The notes: generated by a model not told the origin, from the sequence alone. Counted from the first letter of the stretch, positions 29,093-39,682 are shown. The stretch: 64,000 nucleotides of DNA from Pseudomonadota bacterium (GCA_022566895.1 JADFIA010000002.1:1-64000); one strand, 5' to 3'. Numbers and translations are program-made.

Positions 29093-29611
29093 ATGGCAAT
29101 CCGACAGATCATAGAGGCGCCCGATCCGCGTCTGAAGGTGATTTCAGAGCCGGTTGAGGCGGTCGATGACGATCTGCGCCAGCTCATGGACGATATGGCC
29201 GAAACCATGTACGCGGCACCGGGCATCGGCTTGGCGGCGATCCAGGTCGGGGTGCCGAAGCGGGTCTTGGTTTTGGACATCTCGAGCGATGAGGAAGAGT
29301 CGGATCTCCGCTATTTTGTCAATCCGCAGATCGTTTGGACCAGTAATGAGCTGGCCATCTACAACGAGGGCTGCCTGTCGCTACCGGAATATTATGCCGA
29401 AGTGGAGCGCCCGGCTGCTTGCCGGGTCGAGTATCTCGACTACGACGGCAATCGGCATACGCTCGAGGCTTCCGATCTTCTCTCCACCTGCATCCAGCAT
29501 GAATGTGATCATCTGGAAGGTATTTTGTTTGTCGATCATCTTTCGAGCCTCAAACGCGATATGATCTTGCGAAAACTGGCTAAAGCCAAGAAATTGAAGG
29601 CGGCCGAATAG
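29093..29611 (+). CDS. def: Peptide deformylase
   Basis: 172 residues. Fe2+/Zn2+ metallohydrolase removing the formyl group from nascent N-terminal Met. All three motifs are intact: GIGLAAIQVG, EGCLSLP (metal-ligand Cys) and QHECDHLEG (two His ligands and catalytic Glu). It starts the def-fmt-truA run, with fmt 43 bases downstream. Confidence 0.98.
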   Translation: MAIRQIIEAPDPRLKVISEPVEAVDDDLRQLMDDMAETMYAAPGIGLAAIQVGVPKRVLVLDISSDEEESDLRYFVNPQIVWTSNELAIYNEGCLSLPEYYAEVERPAACRVEYLDYDGNRHTLEASDLLSTCIQHECDHLEGILFVDHLSSLKRDMILRKLAKAKKLKAAE

Positions 29612-29654
29612 GCGTCCCTGGCAAACAGCAACCGTAATCGAAGGGGAAAGAGCA

Positions 29655-30572
29655 ATGCTCCGGTTGGTATTCATGGGCACCCCCAACTTCGCTGTATCGG
29701 CGTTCGACGCGATAATCGAGGCCGGTCACCAAGTGATCGCTGTTTATACCCAGCCGCCGCGGCCGGCCAAGCGGCACCAGAAGGAACAACCGAGCCCGAT
29801 CCAGCTCCGGGCCGAGGCAAAGGGTCTCAAGATCAGGACCCCGGTCAGCCTTTCGGGGGACCGGGAACAGGAGGCCTTTGCCGCCTTGAAAGCAGATGTG
29901 GCTCTGGTGGTGGCCTATGGTCTTCTGCTGCCCGGGGCACTTCTCGACGGGCCGCGCTACGGCTGCATTAACATTCACGCCTCGCTTTTGCCCCGCTGGC
30001 GCGGCGCCGCGCCGATCCAGCGGGCGATCATGGCGGGAGATAGCGAGAGCGGCGTTTCAATCATGCAGATGGACGAGGGTCTCGATACCGGGCCGATCTT
30101 TCTAAAGCAGGCAATCACCATATCCGAGGGTGAAAATTATGGTTCCCTGCACGATCGCCTGGCGGCGCTCGGCGCCAGGTCCGCAGCCTGCGTCCTGGCC
30201 GACCTCGAAACCGGAAAAGCGGTCGCCGTCCCGCAGGATTCCGAGGGAGCGATTTATGCTCATAAAATTGATAAGGCCGAAGCGCATATTGACTGGCGCC
30301 GCAGCAGCGAAACGGTCAGTCGCCAGGTCCGTGCCTTGAGCCCCCGGCCCGGCGCCTGGTGCGAGGTGGCGGGCGAGCGCCTGAGAATCCTCGAAGGCAC
30401 CCCAAGCAACCTCAGAGGAGAGCCCGGTGAAGTCCTTGACAACAAACTCACCGTGGCCTGTGGCCAAGGCGCCTTGCAGATTACACGAGCCCAGCGACCG
30501 GGCAGGGATGAGATGAATGCGGCCACCTTGCTGCGTGGCTTCCCGATCGCGGCCGGAACCAAAGTTCTGTGA
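29655..30572 (+). CDS. fmt: Methionyl-tRNA formyltransferase
   Basis: 305 residues. It formylates initiator Met-tRNA using 10-formyl-tetrahydrofolate, the counterpart of Def. The N-terminal Rossmann-type domain begins [15 protein letters not shown] and carries [20 protein letters not shown], the folate/catalytic signature. The C-terminal OB-like domain (about 205-305) binds tRNA. The truA ATG follows one base after its stop. Confidence 0.98.
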   Translation: MLRLVFMGTPNFAVSAFDAIIEAGHQVIAVYTQPPRPAKRHQKEQPSPIQLRAEAKGLKIRTPVSLSGDREQEAFAALKADVALVVAYGLLLPGALLDGPRYGCINIHASLLPRWRGAAPIQRAIMAGDSESGVSIMQMDEGLDTGPIFLKQAITISEGENYGSLHDRLAALGARSAACVLADLETGKAVAVPQDSEGAIYAHKIDKAEAHIDWRRSSETVSRQVRALSPRPGAWCEVAGERLRILEGTPSNLRGEPGEVLDNKLTVACGQGALQITRAQRPGRDEMNAATLLRGFPIAAGTKVL

Positions 30573-30573
30573 A

Positions 30574-31317
30574 ATGAAGGCAAGCCGGATAAAAATCACG
30601 GTCGAATATGACGGCGCCGATTTCGTCGGCTGGCAGGCCCAGAACAACGGGCCGTCGATACAGACTGCTCTTGAAGTTGCCATTCGCAGCTTTTCGGGCG
30701 AGGAGCAACGGGTCACCGGGGCCGGCCGTACCGACGCCGGGGTCCATGCCTTAGGGCAGGTGGCCCATTTCGATCTGGCGATGGGGATTGAGCCCCGGAA
30801 GATCGTCAGCGCTTTGAACGCGCATCTTCGCGAACTGTCGATTTCGGTACTCTCGGCCGAAAAGGTGCCCGGCGATTTTTCAGCCCGCTTTATGGCCACC
30901 CAGCGGCACTATCTTTACCGGATTCTCAACCGGGAGGCTCCGCCGGCGATCGAAAGGGGGCGGGTCTGGCATGTGGCCAGGCCGCTCGAGGTGCCAGAAA
31001 TGCACGAAGCCGCCCAGCTGCTCGTGGGTAAGCATGATTTTACAACCTTCCGCTCGTCCCAGTGTCAGGCTAAATCGCCGGTCAAAACGCTTGACAAATT
31101 CGATGTGGTGACACGCGGCGAAGAAATCTGGTTTTCGCTCAGCGCCCGTTCGTTCCTGCACCACCAGGTCCGCTCGATGGTCGGATCCCTGAAGCTCGTC
31201 GGCCAAGGCAAATGGACGGTGGTGAATCTTAAGGATTCCCTCAAGGCCTGCGACCGCAAGGCCCTTGGGTTCAATGCGCCGCCGCACGGGCTTTATCTTT
31301 CAAGGGTCGATTATTGA
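30574..31317 (+). CDS. truA: tRNA pseudouridine(38-40) synthase
   Basis: 247 residues from ATG 30574 ([17 protein letters not shown]); the track start at 30517 lies inside fmt. The catalytic Asp is in [14 protein letters not shown], and [16 protein letters not shown] and [11 protein letters not shown] are further family blocks. It modifies positions 38-40 of the anticodon stem-loop of many tRNAs. It overlaps the convergent membrane-protein gene by 7 bases. Confidence 0.97.
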   Translation: MKASRIKITVEYDGADFVGWQAQNNGPSIQTALEVAIRSFSGEEQRVTGAGRTDAGVHALGQVAHFDLAMGIEPRKIVSALNAHLRELSISVLSAEKVPGDFSARFMATQRHYLYRILNREAPPAIERGRVWHVARPLEVPEMHEAAQLLVGKHDFTTFRSSQCQAKSPVKTLDKFDVVTRGEEIWFSLSARSFLHHQVRSMVGSLKLVGQGKWTVVNLKDSLKACDRKALGFNAPPHGLYLSRVDY

Positions 31318-31889
31318 ACCGGCACCATCAGATTTACCAGCGAGCGTTCCACCAGCAAGATCAGCACCCAGTCGAATAGCGCTATCAAACCGGCGTGAAA
31401 CCAGAAAACGCCCAAGGCGCGGCCGGCAACGTTGCCCTGGTAAATCAGAATGAAAATCGCGGTCAGCGTCAAAAGGCCATTGTCCGCCCAGGCGGGCGTC
31501 AAGCGCAAGCTGATCAGCGCCTCAACGGGCAAGAGAAGCGCAAAGGCATAAACTCGCGACCAGTTATAGGCGCTTAGAAACCGCGTGAAATTGACCGACC
31601 GGTGCAAGAATTTCGCCAAATAGAACATGGCCAGCGCAAAGACGGGATAAACCAGAATATGGCCCGCCAGAAGGGCCGGCGTCGGCGTCGCCGCAAAGCG
31701 CGGCAGGCTCGTATCCAACCCGACCAGATAGATCGACAAGGCGTATATGGGCAGCGTGAACAGAAGCGCCGAAAACGACCGCAACGTCGAGCGGCCGCCG
31801 CTTTCCAGAAAATTAAGCGCTCCAGGATCGAACCGCAGAAACTGCCAGCCCACGAACAGGCCCCGCGCCATATGCTCGGCCAGACTCAC
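31311..31889 (-). CDS. Multi-pass membrane protein of unknown function
   Basis: 192 residues beginning at GTG 31889, whose first bases overlap the dapE TGA (GTGA). About five hydrophobic segments are visible, including [40 protein letters not shown] and [12 protein letters not shown]. The layout is reminiscent of Yip1-type membrane domains but I cannot confirm the family. Coupling places it at the end of the dapD-dapE transcript. No catalytic motif is seen. Confidence 0.65.
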   Translation of the reverse strand: MSLAEHMARGLFVGWQFLRFDPGALNFLESGGRSTLRSFSALLFTLPIYALSIYLVGLDTSLPRFAATPTPALLAGHILVYPVFALAMFYLAKFLHRSVNFTRFLSAYNWSRVYAFALLLPVEALISLRLTPAWADNGLLTLTAIFILIYQGNVAGRALGVFWFHAGLIALFDWVLILLVERSLVNLMVPVQ

Positions 31890-33058
31890 GCCGCAGATCC
31901 ATCGAGCATCAGCGCAATCAAGCGGCCGTAGATTCGCTTTAATGCGTCGATGTCTTCAGTAAGGGCATATTCGTCCACCGCATGGATTGTCTTGCTGACC
32001 AAGCCAAATTCGACGACCGGGCAATAATCCTTGATATAGCGGGCGTCCGAAGTGCCGCCGCCGGTGGCCAATTCCGGCCGGCTGCCGATCTCTTCGTGGA
32101 TGGCCTTTTCCAGCGCTTCGCTCAGGGGGCCGGGCGCCGTAATGAAGGGTTCGCCCTTTAGCGCAAAGTCCAGCTCGTGCGCCAGCCCCGTTTTCTCGCA
32201 GGCTGTCCTGAGGCTGGCGATCACCTCCTCGCCCGTGTGCAGCGTATTGAAACGCACGTTAAACATCGCCTCGGCGCCCCCCGGGATAACGTTAAAGGCG
32301 TTGACATCGGTCTCCAGGCTGGTGACCTCGAGGTTCGAGGGTTCAAAAAACTCATTGCCATCGTCGAAAGGACCAAGCGGCAGAGCCGCCAGCAGCTGCA
32401 ACAACTTAGGTACCGAATTGTCGGCCCGGTGCGGGTAAGCCACATGCCCTTGTTGTCCCGAAACGGTGAGCCTTACATTGAGGCTGCCGCGGCGGCCGAT
32501 CTTGACCGTCTGCCCCACCTGCTCGGGGTTTGTCGGCTCACCGACAAGGCAGCCTTCGATTTGCTCGCCGCGCTGGCGCAGCCAGTCCAGGACCTTGATC
32601 GTGCCATTCTTGGCCGGACCCTCCTCGTCGCCGGTAATCAAAAGCGAGATTGAGCCGTTTCGAATTCCGCCCGCCGCCCTGAGGTGATCCTCGGCCGCCA
32701 CCACAAAGGCGGCGATCGCGCCTTTCATGTCAGAGGCCCCGCGACCCCACAGACACCCGTCCTCTATGTCGCCGGCAAAGGGTGGCCGGCTCCAGGCCGT
32801 CTCATCGCCAATCGGCACCACATCGAGGTGCCCGGCAAAACAGAGATTGGGTTCCGCCTTGCCGATCCGGGCATAAAGATTGTCCGCAGGTGCATCCGAA
32901 TCGATCCCGAAAGGCAGGCGCCAGCATCGAAAACCGGAAGCCTGAAGCCGCACCGCCAAAGCGTCGAACGCGGCTGAGGTCTCGGGCGTCACCGAGGGGC
33001 AGCACACAAGCTCCCGGGCCAGGGCCACGGCGTGGCTCGGGGTGGTACCGGATGTCAT
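31886..33058 (-). CDS. dapE: Succinyl-diaminopimelate desuccinylase
   Basis: 390 residues. Di-zinc M20 peptidase-family enzyme that releases LL-diaminopimelate from its N-succinyl form on the way to lysine and peptidoglycan. Metal and catalytic motifs are present: [10 protein letters not shown] (His ligand and following Asp) and [11 protein letters not shown] (catalytic and ligand acidic residues), with a dimerisation domain in the middle. Its ATG overlaps the dapD stop (ATGA). Confidence 0.96.
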   Translation of the reverse strand: MTSGTTPSHAVALARELVCCPSVTPETSAAFDALAVRLQASGFRCWRLPFGIDSDAPADNLYARIGKAEPNLCFAGHLDVVPIGDETAWSRPPFAGDIEDGCLWGRGASDMKGAIAAFVVAAEDHLRAAGGIRNGSISLLITGDEEGPAKNGTIKVLDWLRQRGEQIEGCLVGEPTNPEQVGQTVKIGRRGSLNVRLTVSGQQGHVAYPHRADNSVPKLLQLLAALPLGPFDDGNEFFEPSNLEVTSLETDVNAFNVIPGGAEAMFNVRFNTLHTGEEVIASLRTACEKTGLAHELDFALKGEPFITAPGPLSEALEKAIHEEIGSRPELATGGGTSDARYIKDYCPVVEFGLVSKTIHAVDEYALTEDIDALKRIYGRLIALMLDGSAA

Positions 33059-33921
33059 GTGCCCGGGTCCGCCATGGCTTGGCGCAACAGTTTGTTGATC
33101 GAGGTTTTGGAGCGCGTGCGCGCGTCAACTTTCTTGACGATAATCGCCGCCGCAAGCGCCGGCACAGGTTTGCCGTCGTCGCGCGGTCGTCCCGGCAGAG
33201 TGCCTGGCACTACCACCGACCCGGCGGGCACACGCCCTTTAAAGCGTTGGCCGGTCTGGCGGTCGTAAATGACCGTCGATTGGGAAAGGTAAACACCCAT
33301 GGAGAGAACCGCGCCCGTCTCTACGATGACGCCTTCCGCGATTTCCGAGCGGGCGCCGATAAAACAGTCGTCCTCGATGATCACCGGCCGCGCCTGCACC
33401 GGCTCGAGGACACCGCCAATCCCGACACCGCCGGAGATATGCACGCGATCGCCAACTTGCGCACACGAGCCAACGGTGGCCCAGCTGTCGACCATCGTAT
33501 CCACACCGACCCGCGCCCCGACATTGATAAAGCAGGGCATCAGGACGGCCCCGGGAGCAATATATGCCGAGCGCCGCACCAGGGCGCCCGGCACCACCCG
33601 AAAGCCCGCCTTTTTGAACTCGTCCTCTCCCCAAGTTTGAAATTTTGAAGGGACCTTGTCGAACCATGTGCCCTTAAGTCCCGGTCCGCCTTGGATCAGC
33701 CGGGAATCGGCGAGCCTGAAGGATATCAGGATCGCCTTTTTGATCCAGTCATGGACCATCCAGTTGTCGCCAGATTTCTCTGCGACCCGCAGCTCCCCGG
33801 TATCGAGCGCCGCCAGTACCCGTTCGATCGCTTCCGGCACCGCGTCCTTGTGCGAAAGGGAGCGCTCGTCGCTGGCCTCCCAAGCCCCCGAGATGATGTC
33901 TTTGGCATCCGTCCAACTCAT
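33055..33921 (-). CDS. dapD: Tetrahydrodipicolinate N-succinyltransferase
   Basis: 288 residues. It transfers succinyl from succinyl-CoA to tetrahydrodipicolinate, supplying the substrate that DapC and then DapE process. The C-terminal half is a left-handed beta helix of hexapeptide repeats ([29 protein letters not shown]), and the N-terminal helical domain is normal. The start overlaps the HAD gene stop by four bases, forming a tightly coupled HAD-dapD-dapE unit. Confidence 0.97.
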   Translation of the reverse strand: MSWTDAKDIISGAWEASDERSLSHKDAVPEAIERVLAALDTGELRVAEKSGDNWMVHDWIKKAILISFRLADSRLIQGGPGLKGTWFDKVPSKFQTWGEDEFKKAGFRVVPGALVRRSAYIAPGAVLMPCFINVGARVGVDTMVDSWATVGSCAQVGDRVHISGGVGIGGVLEPVQARPVIIEDDCFIGARSEIAEGVIVETGAVLSMGVYLSQSTVIYDRQTGQRFKGRVPAGSVVVPGTLPGRPRDDGKPVPALAAAIIVKKVDARTRSKTSINKLLRQAMADPGT

Positions 33922-34652
33922 ATCGCACCGTCCGGATCATCGAGTGCGGCCACAAGACCATTTAGCCAGGCCGTCAGGTCGTCGATCTCGATATCGACAT
34001 GCGTTGCATCATAACCGACCTTGCCCCATTGTCCGCCGGTATTCAGCCACACCGTGGTCATACCCAGGTCGTGAGCCGGCTTGAGGTTGCGCACCATGTC
34101 CTCAACCATCACCGCTCTGTCTGTTTCGATATCGAAGTGACCGACCAGGGCGGCATAGGTCTGCGGGGCCGGTTTGGGCACGAAATCAGCAGCTTCAATA
34201 TCGAAGATGCCGCTGATCTCACCGACTGCCCCGAGGCGCTCCAAGACCGCTTCGGCATGGGCGCGTGTGCCGTTCGTAAAGACATATTTGGCCCCGGGCA
34301 GCCGCCTCAGGCTGTCGACCAGATGCGGGTCGGGTGGAATCACATCGATGTTCACATCGTGGACATAATCCAAAAAATCATGGGGCTCCACGTCGTGGTG
34401 CTCCATCAAGCCGCGCAAGGTGGCGCCGTACTCGACAAGATATTTTTTCTGAATCTCGTAGGCCTCCTCGAGTTCGACCGCCAGAAGGTTGGAGATGAAG
34501 GTTGTCATCCGCTCGCCAACCCGCAGGAAAAGATTAGTCGCTTCCGGATAGAGCGTATTGTCGAGATCCAGGATCCAGTGATGGACATCGGCCGCCCTCA
34601 GGGTAGTGCTGTGGCCCGAAAGTCCCGCTCTACCGATTGCCCGCACATCCAT
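33918..34652 (-). CDS. HAD-family pyrimidine 5'-nucleotidase (SDT1-like)
   Basis: 244 residues. HAD motif I is [11 protein letters not shown] (the two catalytic Asp), motif [11 protein letters not shown] and motif [13 protein letters not shown]. The cap region resembles the yeast Sdt1/Phm8 pyrimidine nucleotidase group. The first 25 residues ([14 protein letters not shown]...) are not typical of the family, so the start may be further in. This HAD next to dapD is a common alphaproteobacterial arrangement; a direct link to lysine synthesis is not established. Confidence 0.85.
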   Translation of the reverse strand: MDVRAIGRAGLSGHSTTLRAADVHHWILDLDNTLYPEATNLFLRVGERMTTFISNLLAVELEEAYEIQKKYLVEYGATLRGLMEHHDVEPHDFLDYVHDVNIDVIPPDPHLVDSLRRLPGAKYVFTNGTRAHAEAVLERLGAVGEISGIFDIEAADFVPKPAPQTYAALVGHFDIETDRAVMVEDMVRNLKPAHDLGMTTVWLNTGGQWGKVGYDATHVDIEIDDLTAWLNGLVAALDDPDGAI

Positions 34653-34663
34653 GACCGATCTCT

Positions 34664-35329
34664 TTATCCCGCCGCCAGCGCCGCCACCGTGGCTCGCAGT
34701 TCCTCAATACCCCAACCCTTTATCGCACTGGTGGCCAGAATCTCCGGGTGCCGCGCAATCATGGACTTGCTATCCTCGAGGGCCCACTTTGCAGCCCCAT
34801 GATGATCTGCCGCCTTGAGTTTGTCGATCTTGGTGAGCACGATCTGATAATTAACCGCGGCCGCATCGAGCATCTTCATGATCCTGAGATCACTGGGCTT
34901 GATGCGGTGGCGGGCGTCGATCAGCAGCATGACCCGACGCAGATTCGGCCGGCCTTTCAAATAGGCTTCCACAAGGGCCGTCCAGGCGGCAATTTCCGAT
35001 TTGGCAGCCCGTGCGTATCCATAACCGGGCAGGTCGGCCAGATACAAAAAAGGCGCCGCCTGCGGACCCAGTCCAAAAAAATTGACCTGGCGGGTGCGGC
35101 CGGGAGTGTTCGAGGTGCGGGCCAGCGCCCGACGACCCACGAGGGCGTTCAGCAGGCTGGACTTGCCGACGTTCGAGCGGCCGGCGAAGGCCACTTCGGG
35201 CACATCCGGCGGCGGCAATTGGTCGAGGCCGGCCGCGCCGAGGAGAAACGCCACTGGTCCAGCAAAAAGCTTACGGGCAGCTTCAATTTCAGAGGCAGAG
35301 AAGTTGATTCCTTCCGGCGCCCTACTCAT
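34664..35329 (-). CDS. engB: Ribosome biogenesis GTPase EngB (YihA/YsxC)
   Basis: 221 residues. The TRAFAC GTPase motifs are G1 GRSNVGKSSLLNAL, the G2 region NTPGRTRQVNFF, G3 DLPGYGYA and G4 TKIDK. Members assist 50S subunit assembly. The start overlaps the 3' end of yidC by eight bases. Confidence 0.96.
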   Translation of the reverse strand: MSRAPEGINFSASEIEAARKLFAGPVAFLLGAAGLDQLPPPDVPEVAFAGRSNVGKSSLLNALVGRRALARTSNTPGRTRQVNFFGLGPQAAPFLYLADLPGYGYARAAKSEIAAWTALVEAYLKGRPNLRRVMLLIDARHRIKPSDLRIMKMLDAAAVNYQIVLTKIDKLKAADHHGAAKWALEDSKSMIARHPEILATSAIKGWGIEELRATVAALAAG

Positions 35330-37064
35330 TGCTCACGCTGACGCCCATGCGGCGCATGATGACCCACTGCTGGGTAATCGAGAGGATATTGTTCCAGGTC
35401 CAGTAGATCACCAGGCCGACCGGGAACGAGGCCAGAAGAAAGGTGAAAAAGAACGGCATAAAGGCAAAAATCTTCGCCTGAATCGGATCGGGCGATTGCG
35501 GATTAAGTCGCATCTGCAGCCACATGGTCAGCCCCATAAATATGGGCCAGACGCCGATCAGCAAGAACGTCGGGGCATCCCAGGGGAACAGGCCGAAGCC
35601 GGTAATAAAGGTCAGATCGTCGGGTGCCGAAAGGTCCTGGACCCAGCCGAAGAAGGGTTGCTGGCGCATTTCGATGGTCACAAACAGGGTCTTGTAAAGG
35701 GCGAAAAAGACCGGAATCTGCAAAAGGATAGGCAGGCAGCCGGCGGCCGGGTTGACCTTTTCTTTTTTGTAAAGCGCCATCATCTCCTGCTGCAGCCGCT
35801 GCTTGTCGTCTTCGAAGCGCTTTTTTATCTCCTGCATTTTCGGCTGCAGCTTTTTCATCCGGCTCATGGCCACATATTGCTTGTTGGCCAAGGGGAAGAA
35901 GAGGAGCTTGATCACCATGGTCAAAAGCAGGATCGCGACCCCGAAATTGCCCACCAGCCCATGGAAAAAAACCAGCATCCAGAAAATCGGTTTGGTCAAA
36001 AGATAAAACCAGCCCCAGTCGATGGTGCGGTCAAACAACTCGATGCCGTAGGTTTCTTCATAAGCATCGATGATGCTGACCTCTTTGGCCCCTGCAAATA
36101 GGCGGGTGACCACCTCAATCGCCCCGCCGTCCGGCACCGTGGTCAGTTCACTGGCGATGAAATCCGCCTGATAGCGACCGACAAGACCGTTCTGTCGATA
36201 CACAAATCGGGCTTTGAGGTGGCTCGCCGGATCTGGGATCAGAGCGGCCAGCCAGTATTTGTCGGTAATGCCAAGCCAACCGCCAACCGAGTCATAGGAA
36301 TAGCTGCCGTCGTCCTCCAGATCGCTGTAGTCCACTTCCTGCAATTCGCCCCCAAGAACCCCGAGGGGGCCTTCGTGGAGGATGAAAAAACCTGTAGTCT
36401 CGGGCCGCGTCTTGCGCACAAGAAGACCGTAAGGCGCCAGGCCAATCGGCTGGCCGGACTTGTTTTCGACCCGGTCGGTAATCGTAAATAGGAAGTTTTC
36501 GTCGACCCCGATGGTGCGCGTGAAATAGAGCCCGTGGCCATTGTCCCACCTGAGTTCGACCGGCTGGTCGGTGCTCAATACTCGCGCCTCGCTTTGCCAA
36601 AGCGTATCTGCGGTCGGAACTTGAAGGTCCGAATCGCTGCCCGTCTGCCAGCCGAACTCGGCGTAATAGCCGTCGGGCCGAGCTTTGCGTTTCAGGAGAA
36701 CGATCTTCTCCCGGTCTTCGCCGAGTTTGTCGTAATAATCGCTCAGCACAACATCGTCGATGCGGCCGCCGCGCAGCGAGATCGAGCCTTCCAGCCGGGC
36801 CGAAGCAATCGGCAATCTTGCACTTTCCGTCTCCACTTCCTCGGCCGGTAATGTTGTCGCCTGCGGCAGGACTTCCGGTGTGGCGCCCGCAAGGGTTGGT
36901 GTCTGGTCAACCGACGGCGGAGCTTGAGGGACCTCGGAAGTGGGTTGTGCGCGTTCGGCCTGCTGGGCGGCTTCCTCGGCTGGCGTAACGAAAAACTGCT
37001 GATAGCCCAGCATCACCAGAAGTGAGAGCACGATGGCCATGATGAGATTTTTGTGGTCGTCCAT
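35322..37064 (-). CDS. yidC: Membrane protein insertase YidC
   Basis: 580 residues, the long Gram-negative form. The N-terminal anchor (LIMAIVLSLLVMLGYQQFF) is followed by a Pro/Ala/Glu-rich linker and the large periplasmic beta-sandwich (about 80-355). The conserved insertase core has five C-terminal helices, including LVGNFGVAILLLTMVIKLL and NPAAGCLPILLQIPVFFALY. It inserts inner-membrane proteins with or without SecYEG. It sits between yidD and engB in the rpmH run. Confidence 0.97.
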   Translation of the reverse strand: MDDHKNLIMAIVLSLLVMLGYQQFFVTPAEEAAQQAERAQPTSEVPQAPPSVDQTPTLAGATPEVLPQATTLPAEEVETESARLPIASARLEGSISLRGGRIDDVVLSDYYDKLGEDREKIVLLKRKARPDGYYAEFGWQTGSDSDLQVPTADTLWQSEARVLSTDQPVELRWDNGHGLYFTRTIGVDENFLFTITDRVENKSGQPIGLAPYGLLVRKTRPETTGFFILHEGPLGVLGGELQEVDYSDLEDDGSYSYDSVGGWLGITDKYWLAALIPDPASHLKARFVYRQNGLVGRYQADFIASELTTVPDGGAIEVVTRLFAGAKEVSIIDAYEETYGIELFDRTIDWGWFYLLTKPIFWMLVFFHGLVGNFGVAILLLTMVIKLLFFPLANKQYVAMSRMKKLQPKMQEIKKRFEDDKQRLQQEMMALYKKEKVNPAAGCLPILLQIPVFFALYKTLFVTIEMRQQPFFGWVQDLSAPDDLTFITGFGLFPWDAPTFLLIGVWPIFMGLTMWLQMRLNPQSPDPIQAKIFAFMPFFFTFLLASFPVGLVIYWTWNNILSITQQWVIMRRMGVSVSNE

Positions 37065-37091
37065 TCTTATTCCTACGAAGCTGTCCGGGAT

Positions 37092-37364
37092 CTAGTGATC
37101 ATGGAGCCCCTCTGAGTGGCGGCAAGAGGCTCGATTGTCTTTAACCCCGGGGACCGGGTCGTATCCATGGCCGCCCCAAGGCTGACAGCGCAGGACTCGT
37201 CTGACGGCCAGCCAAAAGCCTTTGAGAGCGCCGTGCCGCTCCATGGCCTCGAGCGCATAGGCGCTGCAGCTGGGATCATAGCGGCAAGCGTTCGGAAACA
37301 GCGGCGAGATCGCCACTCTGTACAGGTGAATGGGCGCTGAAAGAACCCTCGCCAAAATGCTCAT
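37092..37364 (-). CDS. yidD: Membrane protein insertion efficiency factor YidD
   Basis: 90 residues. It has the family signature PNACRYDPSCSAYALEAMERHG followed by RCQPWGGHGYDPVP, with the conserved cysteines. It is a small membrane-associated protein aiding YidC-dependent insertion. The start overlaps the rnpA stop by four bases, and 27 bases separate its stop from yidC. Confidence 0.95.
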   Translation of the reverse strand: MSILARVLSAPIHLYRVAISPLFPNACRYDPSCSAYALEAMERHGALKGFWLAVRRVLRCQPWGGHGYDPVPGVKDNRASCRHSEGLHDH

Positions 37365-37708
37365 GCCGACCGCTCCACCGCTGTGGTCTTTAATGCCCGC
37401 CGTAAATCCTGTTCCAACAGCGGATAGGGCCGCGAGAGGATGGCGCGGCGTGCAACAAGGACATAATCTCTTCCGGGCTCGGCCTCAAGGGCCATAATGT
37501 TCTTGGCCAGCGACCGCAAGCGCCTTTTGGCCCGGTTGCGTTCGACCGCGTTGCCAACTTTACGGCTTGCGGTAAAGCCGACGCGCAGCTCCGGAGTCAC
37601 TTGGTTCCCGGTTCTGCGGCCAACCTGCAGCAACAGGCCTGGTTCAACCGCCTTGCGGCGGCTGGCCGCCACTCTCAGGAATTCGCTTCTTTTCTTTAGA
37701 ATTTCCAA
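37361..37708 (-). CDS. rnpA: Ribonuclease P protein component
   Basis: 115 residues from TTG 37708 (LEILKKRSEFLRVAASRRK), preceded by GGAG; the track start at 37750 adds 14 residues not seen in the family. The RNR motif region NAVERNRAKRRLRSLAKN, which binds the RNase P RNA, is intact. The protein supports 5' maturation of tRNAs. It follows rpmH on the same strand. Confidence 0.93.
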   Translation of the reverse strand: MEILKKRSEFLRVAASRRKAVEPGLLLQVGRRTGNQVTPELRVGFTASRKVGNAVERNRAKRRLRSLAKNIMALEAEPGRDYVLVARRAILSRPYPLLEQDLRRALKTTAVERSA

Positions 37709-37809
37709 GCCGAGCGCTCCGCGGTGCGCCCCCCAACTAACCGACCCCAAGCCGATGTTTCTATCGACATGACTTTCGCGGCTGGCAACGGACAGGCGTG
37801 GTCTCGAGT

Positions 37810-37944
37810 TTAGGCGGAAAGCCTTTTGCGGCCCTTGGCGCGGCGTGCGTTGAGAACGCGCCGACCGCCGACGGTCGCCTTACGGGCCCGGAAGCCGTGG
37901 CGGCGCTTACGCACCAGGACGCTAGGTTGAAATGTCCTTTTCAC
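37810..37944 (-). CDS. rpmH: 50S ribosomal protein L34 (too short for the ORF track)
   Basis: 44 residues starting at GTG 37944 right after GGAGGAAAGA. The sequence begins [17 protein letters not shown] and ends [11 protein letters not shown], an unmistakable L34. It heads the rpmH-rnpA-yidD-yidC run, the standard bacterial order. Confidence 0.98.
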   Translation of the reverse strand: MKRTFQPSVLVRKRRHGFRARKATVGGRRVLNARRAKGRKRLSA

Positions 37945-38256
37945 TCTTTCCTCCGAATTATCCGCCGGCGCCGGCCCTCCAAGTCGGAGCGCTGTTGTGC
38001 CGTATCTCTTCGAAGGCGGTGTATAGCTTCGACCAACCGCAAAGTCAACGGTCGGCAGGGGCCAATAGAGTCGGCGAAAGAATGTCGCAAAACCGCGCCC
38101 AGCCTTGTGCGCGGAGGTTCAGATGGAAACCGCCCAACAAATTACTGGCGAGGCTTCGAAATCCGGATAGATTAGAGGCGGACGGGCGGCACGGGGGACT
38201 CGTAACCAGGCAATCGCACGGGTAAGGGGTGCGAACCGGATAGGGGGAAGTTTCGT
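37945..38256. other. Intergenic region between divergent rpmH and histidine kinase gene
   Basis: 312 bases without a convincing gene. It must hold the rpmH promoter (leftward) and the kinase gene promoter (rightward), but I found no strong -35/-10 pair. A small hairpin CGCAC/GTGCG (around 38215-38233) precedes the kinase start. No DnaA box matching TTATCCACA is present, so I do not call an origin here. Confidence 0.5.
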
Positions 38257-39651
38257 TTGGCTCGTGGTAGCTTGAGCGCCCGGCTTCTTTTCTTGACCAT
38301 CTGCTTTGTGATGGTGGTCGAGGTGCTGATTTATGTGCCTTCGATCGCCAACTTCAGGCGCGGTTTTCTCGAACAGAAATTGATGGCCGCCCAAGTGGCC
38401 GCCCTCTCGTTTGAGGAGATTCCAGGTCAGGAAGTCAGCGACATGCTGGAGCAGGAAATCCTCGATTCGGCGGATATTCTTGCGGTGATCGTGTTGCGCG
38501 GCGATTCCCGACAGTTGATGCTGCGGCGCCCCTTTCCTTATCCTCTCGTCGCGCGTTTCGGTCTCGACAAGATCAGCTACTTTGATCTTCTAAAAGGCGC
38601 CATCATGACCCTTTGGCGGGGCGGCGAGGGCGTAATCCAGGTGTCTGGACCAACGATTTCGGCCCGCCACGACCGGGTCGAAGTGGTTCTGGCCGAAACC
38701 ACGCTTTACAAGGAGATGCTGGACTTTACCTGGAATGTGCTCGGCGTCTCGATCCTCGTCTCGCTGTTCACCGCCGGCCTGGTCTATCTGTCGCTGGCTT
38801 TTCTGGTCAGCCGGCCGATTGGCCGAATCGTAAAAAGCATAAACCAGTTTCGCAAGAATCCCGAGGGCGCCCCGGAGATCGGGCTATCGAGCACGCGCAA
38901 GGACGAGATCGGCACCGTCGAGCGCGAACTGGCGCGCCTGCAGAACGAAATTCGCAAAGCGCTCAAACAGCGCGCCAATCTGGCCGCGCTCGGCGCCGCG
39001 GTAAGCAAGGTGAACCATGACCTTCGAAATATCCTGGCGACGGCGCAATTGTCCCTCGATCGCCTGGAGACGGTCGATAATCCGGTCGTCAAGACCACGC
39101 TGCCACGGCTCATCCGCTCGGTCGACCGGGCCATCCGCTTTTGCGAGCGAACGCTGAAATATGGCAAGGCCGACGAGCCACCGCCCGAGCGCACGCGGGT
39201 CAGCCTTCACCACCTTATTGAGGAGGTCGAACTGTCTCTGGGCGTTGAAGATATAGAGGAATTGAGCTGGCGGAACGAAGTGCCGGAAGACTTGGTGGCC
39301 TATCTAGATCCGGAGCAGATATTTCGGGTGCTGTTGAATCTGGGCCGCAATTCGGTCCAGGCCATGCGGCGCTCGGGAGATATTCGTTTTGACGCCGAGG
39401 TGGATGCGGCCGGCGAGATTGTGCTCACCGTCTCCGACTCGGGGCCCGGCATACCAGGGCCGGTGCGCGAGCATCTTTTCGTGCCTTTTAAGGGCGGCTC
39501 CGGGGGCAGTACCGGCCTTGGCCTGGCGATCGTCCGCGAGCTCTTGCAGGCCCACGGCGGTGATATCCGGCTCGAGAAGAGCGACGCCCAGGGCACCACC
39601 TTCGCCTTGCGCCTCGGACCGTTATCGAGCGGTCCCGAACCGCGGGCCTGA
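38257..39651 (+). CDS. Orphan sensor histidine kinase
   Basis: 464 residues from TTG 38257, with GGGGGAAG upstream. The first membrane segment (LLFLTICFVMVVEVLIY) and the second at about 161-185 flank a periplasmic sensor region of about 125 residues. A HAMP-like linker follows (RPIGRIVKSINQF), then a diverged H-box with His254 in KVNHDLRNIL, N-box LNLGRNSVQAM, and G boxes DSGPGIPG and STGLGLAIV. The NHDLRN form of the H-box is less usual than SHELRT. No response regulator is adjacent, so its partner is elsewhere. Confidence 0.9.
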   Translation: MARGSLSARLLFLTICFVMVVEVLIYVPSIANFRRGFLEQKLMAAQVAALSFEEIPGQEVSDMLEQEILDSADILAVIVLRGDSRQLMLRRPFPYPLVARFGLDKISYFDLLKGAIMTLWRGGEGVIQVSGPTISARHDRVEVVLAETTLYKEMLDFTWNVLGVSILVSLFTAGLVYLSLAFLVSRPIGRIVKSINQFRKNPEGAPEIGLSSTRKDEIGTVERELARLQNEIRKALKQRANLAALGAAVSKVNHDLRNILATAQLSLDRLETVDNPVVKTTLPRLIRSVDRAIRFCERTLKYGKADEPPPERTRVSLHHLIEEVELSLGVEDIEELSWRNEVPEDLVAYLDPEQIFRVLLNLGRNSVQAMRRSGDIRFDAEVDAAGEIVLTVSDSGPGIPGPVREHLFVPFKGGSGGSTGLGLAIVRELLQAHGGDIRLEKSDAQGTTFALRLGPLSSGPEPRA

Positions 39652-39682
39652 ACCATGCTCTATCGCCTTTGAGTCGGCCGTC

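Noticed and set aside
37945-38256. oriC or a structured RNA next to rpmH
   Set aside because: Only TTATCCGCC-like fragments and one weak hairpin are present; there is no DnaA box cluster and no recognisable riboswitch core.
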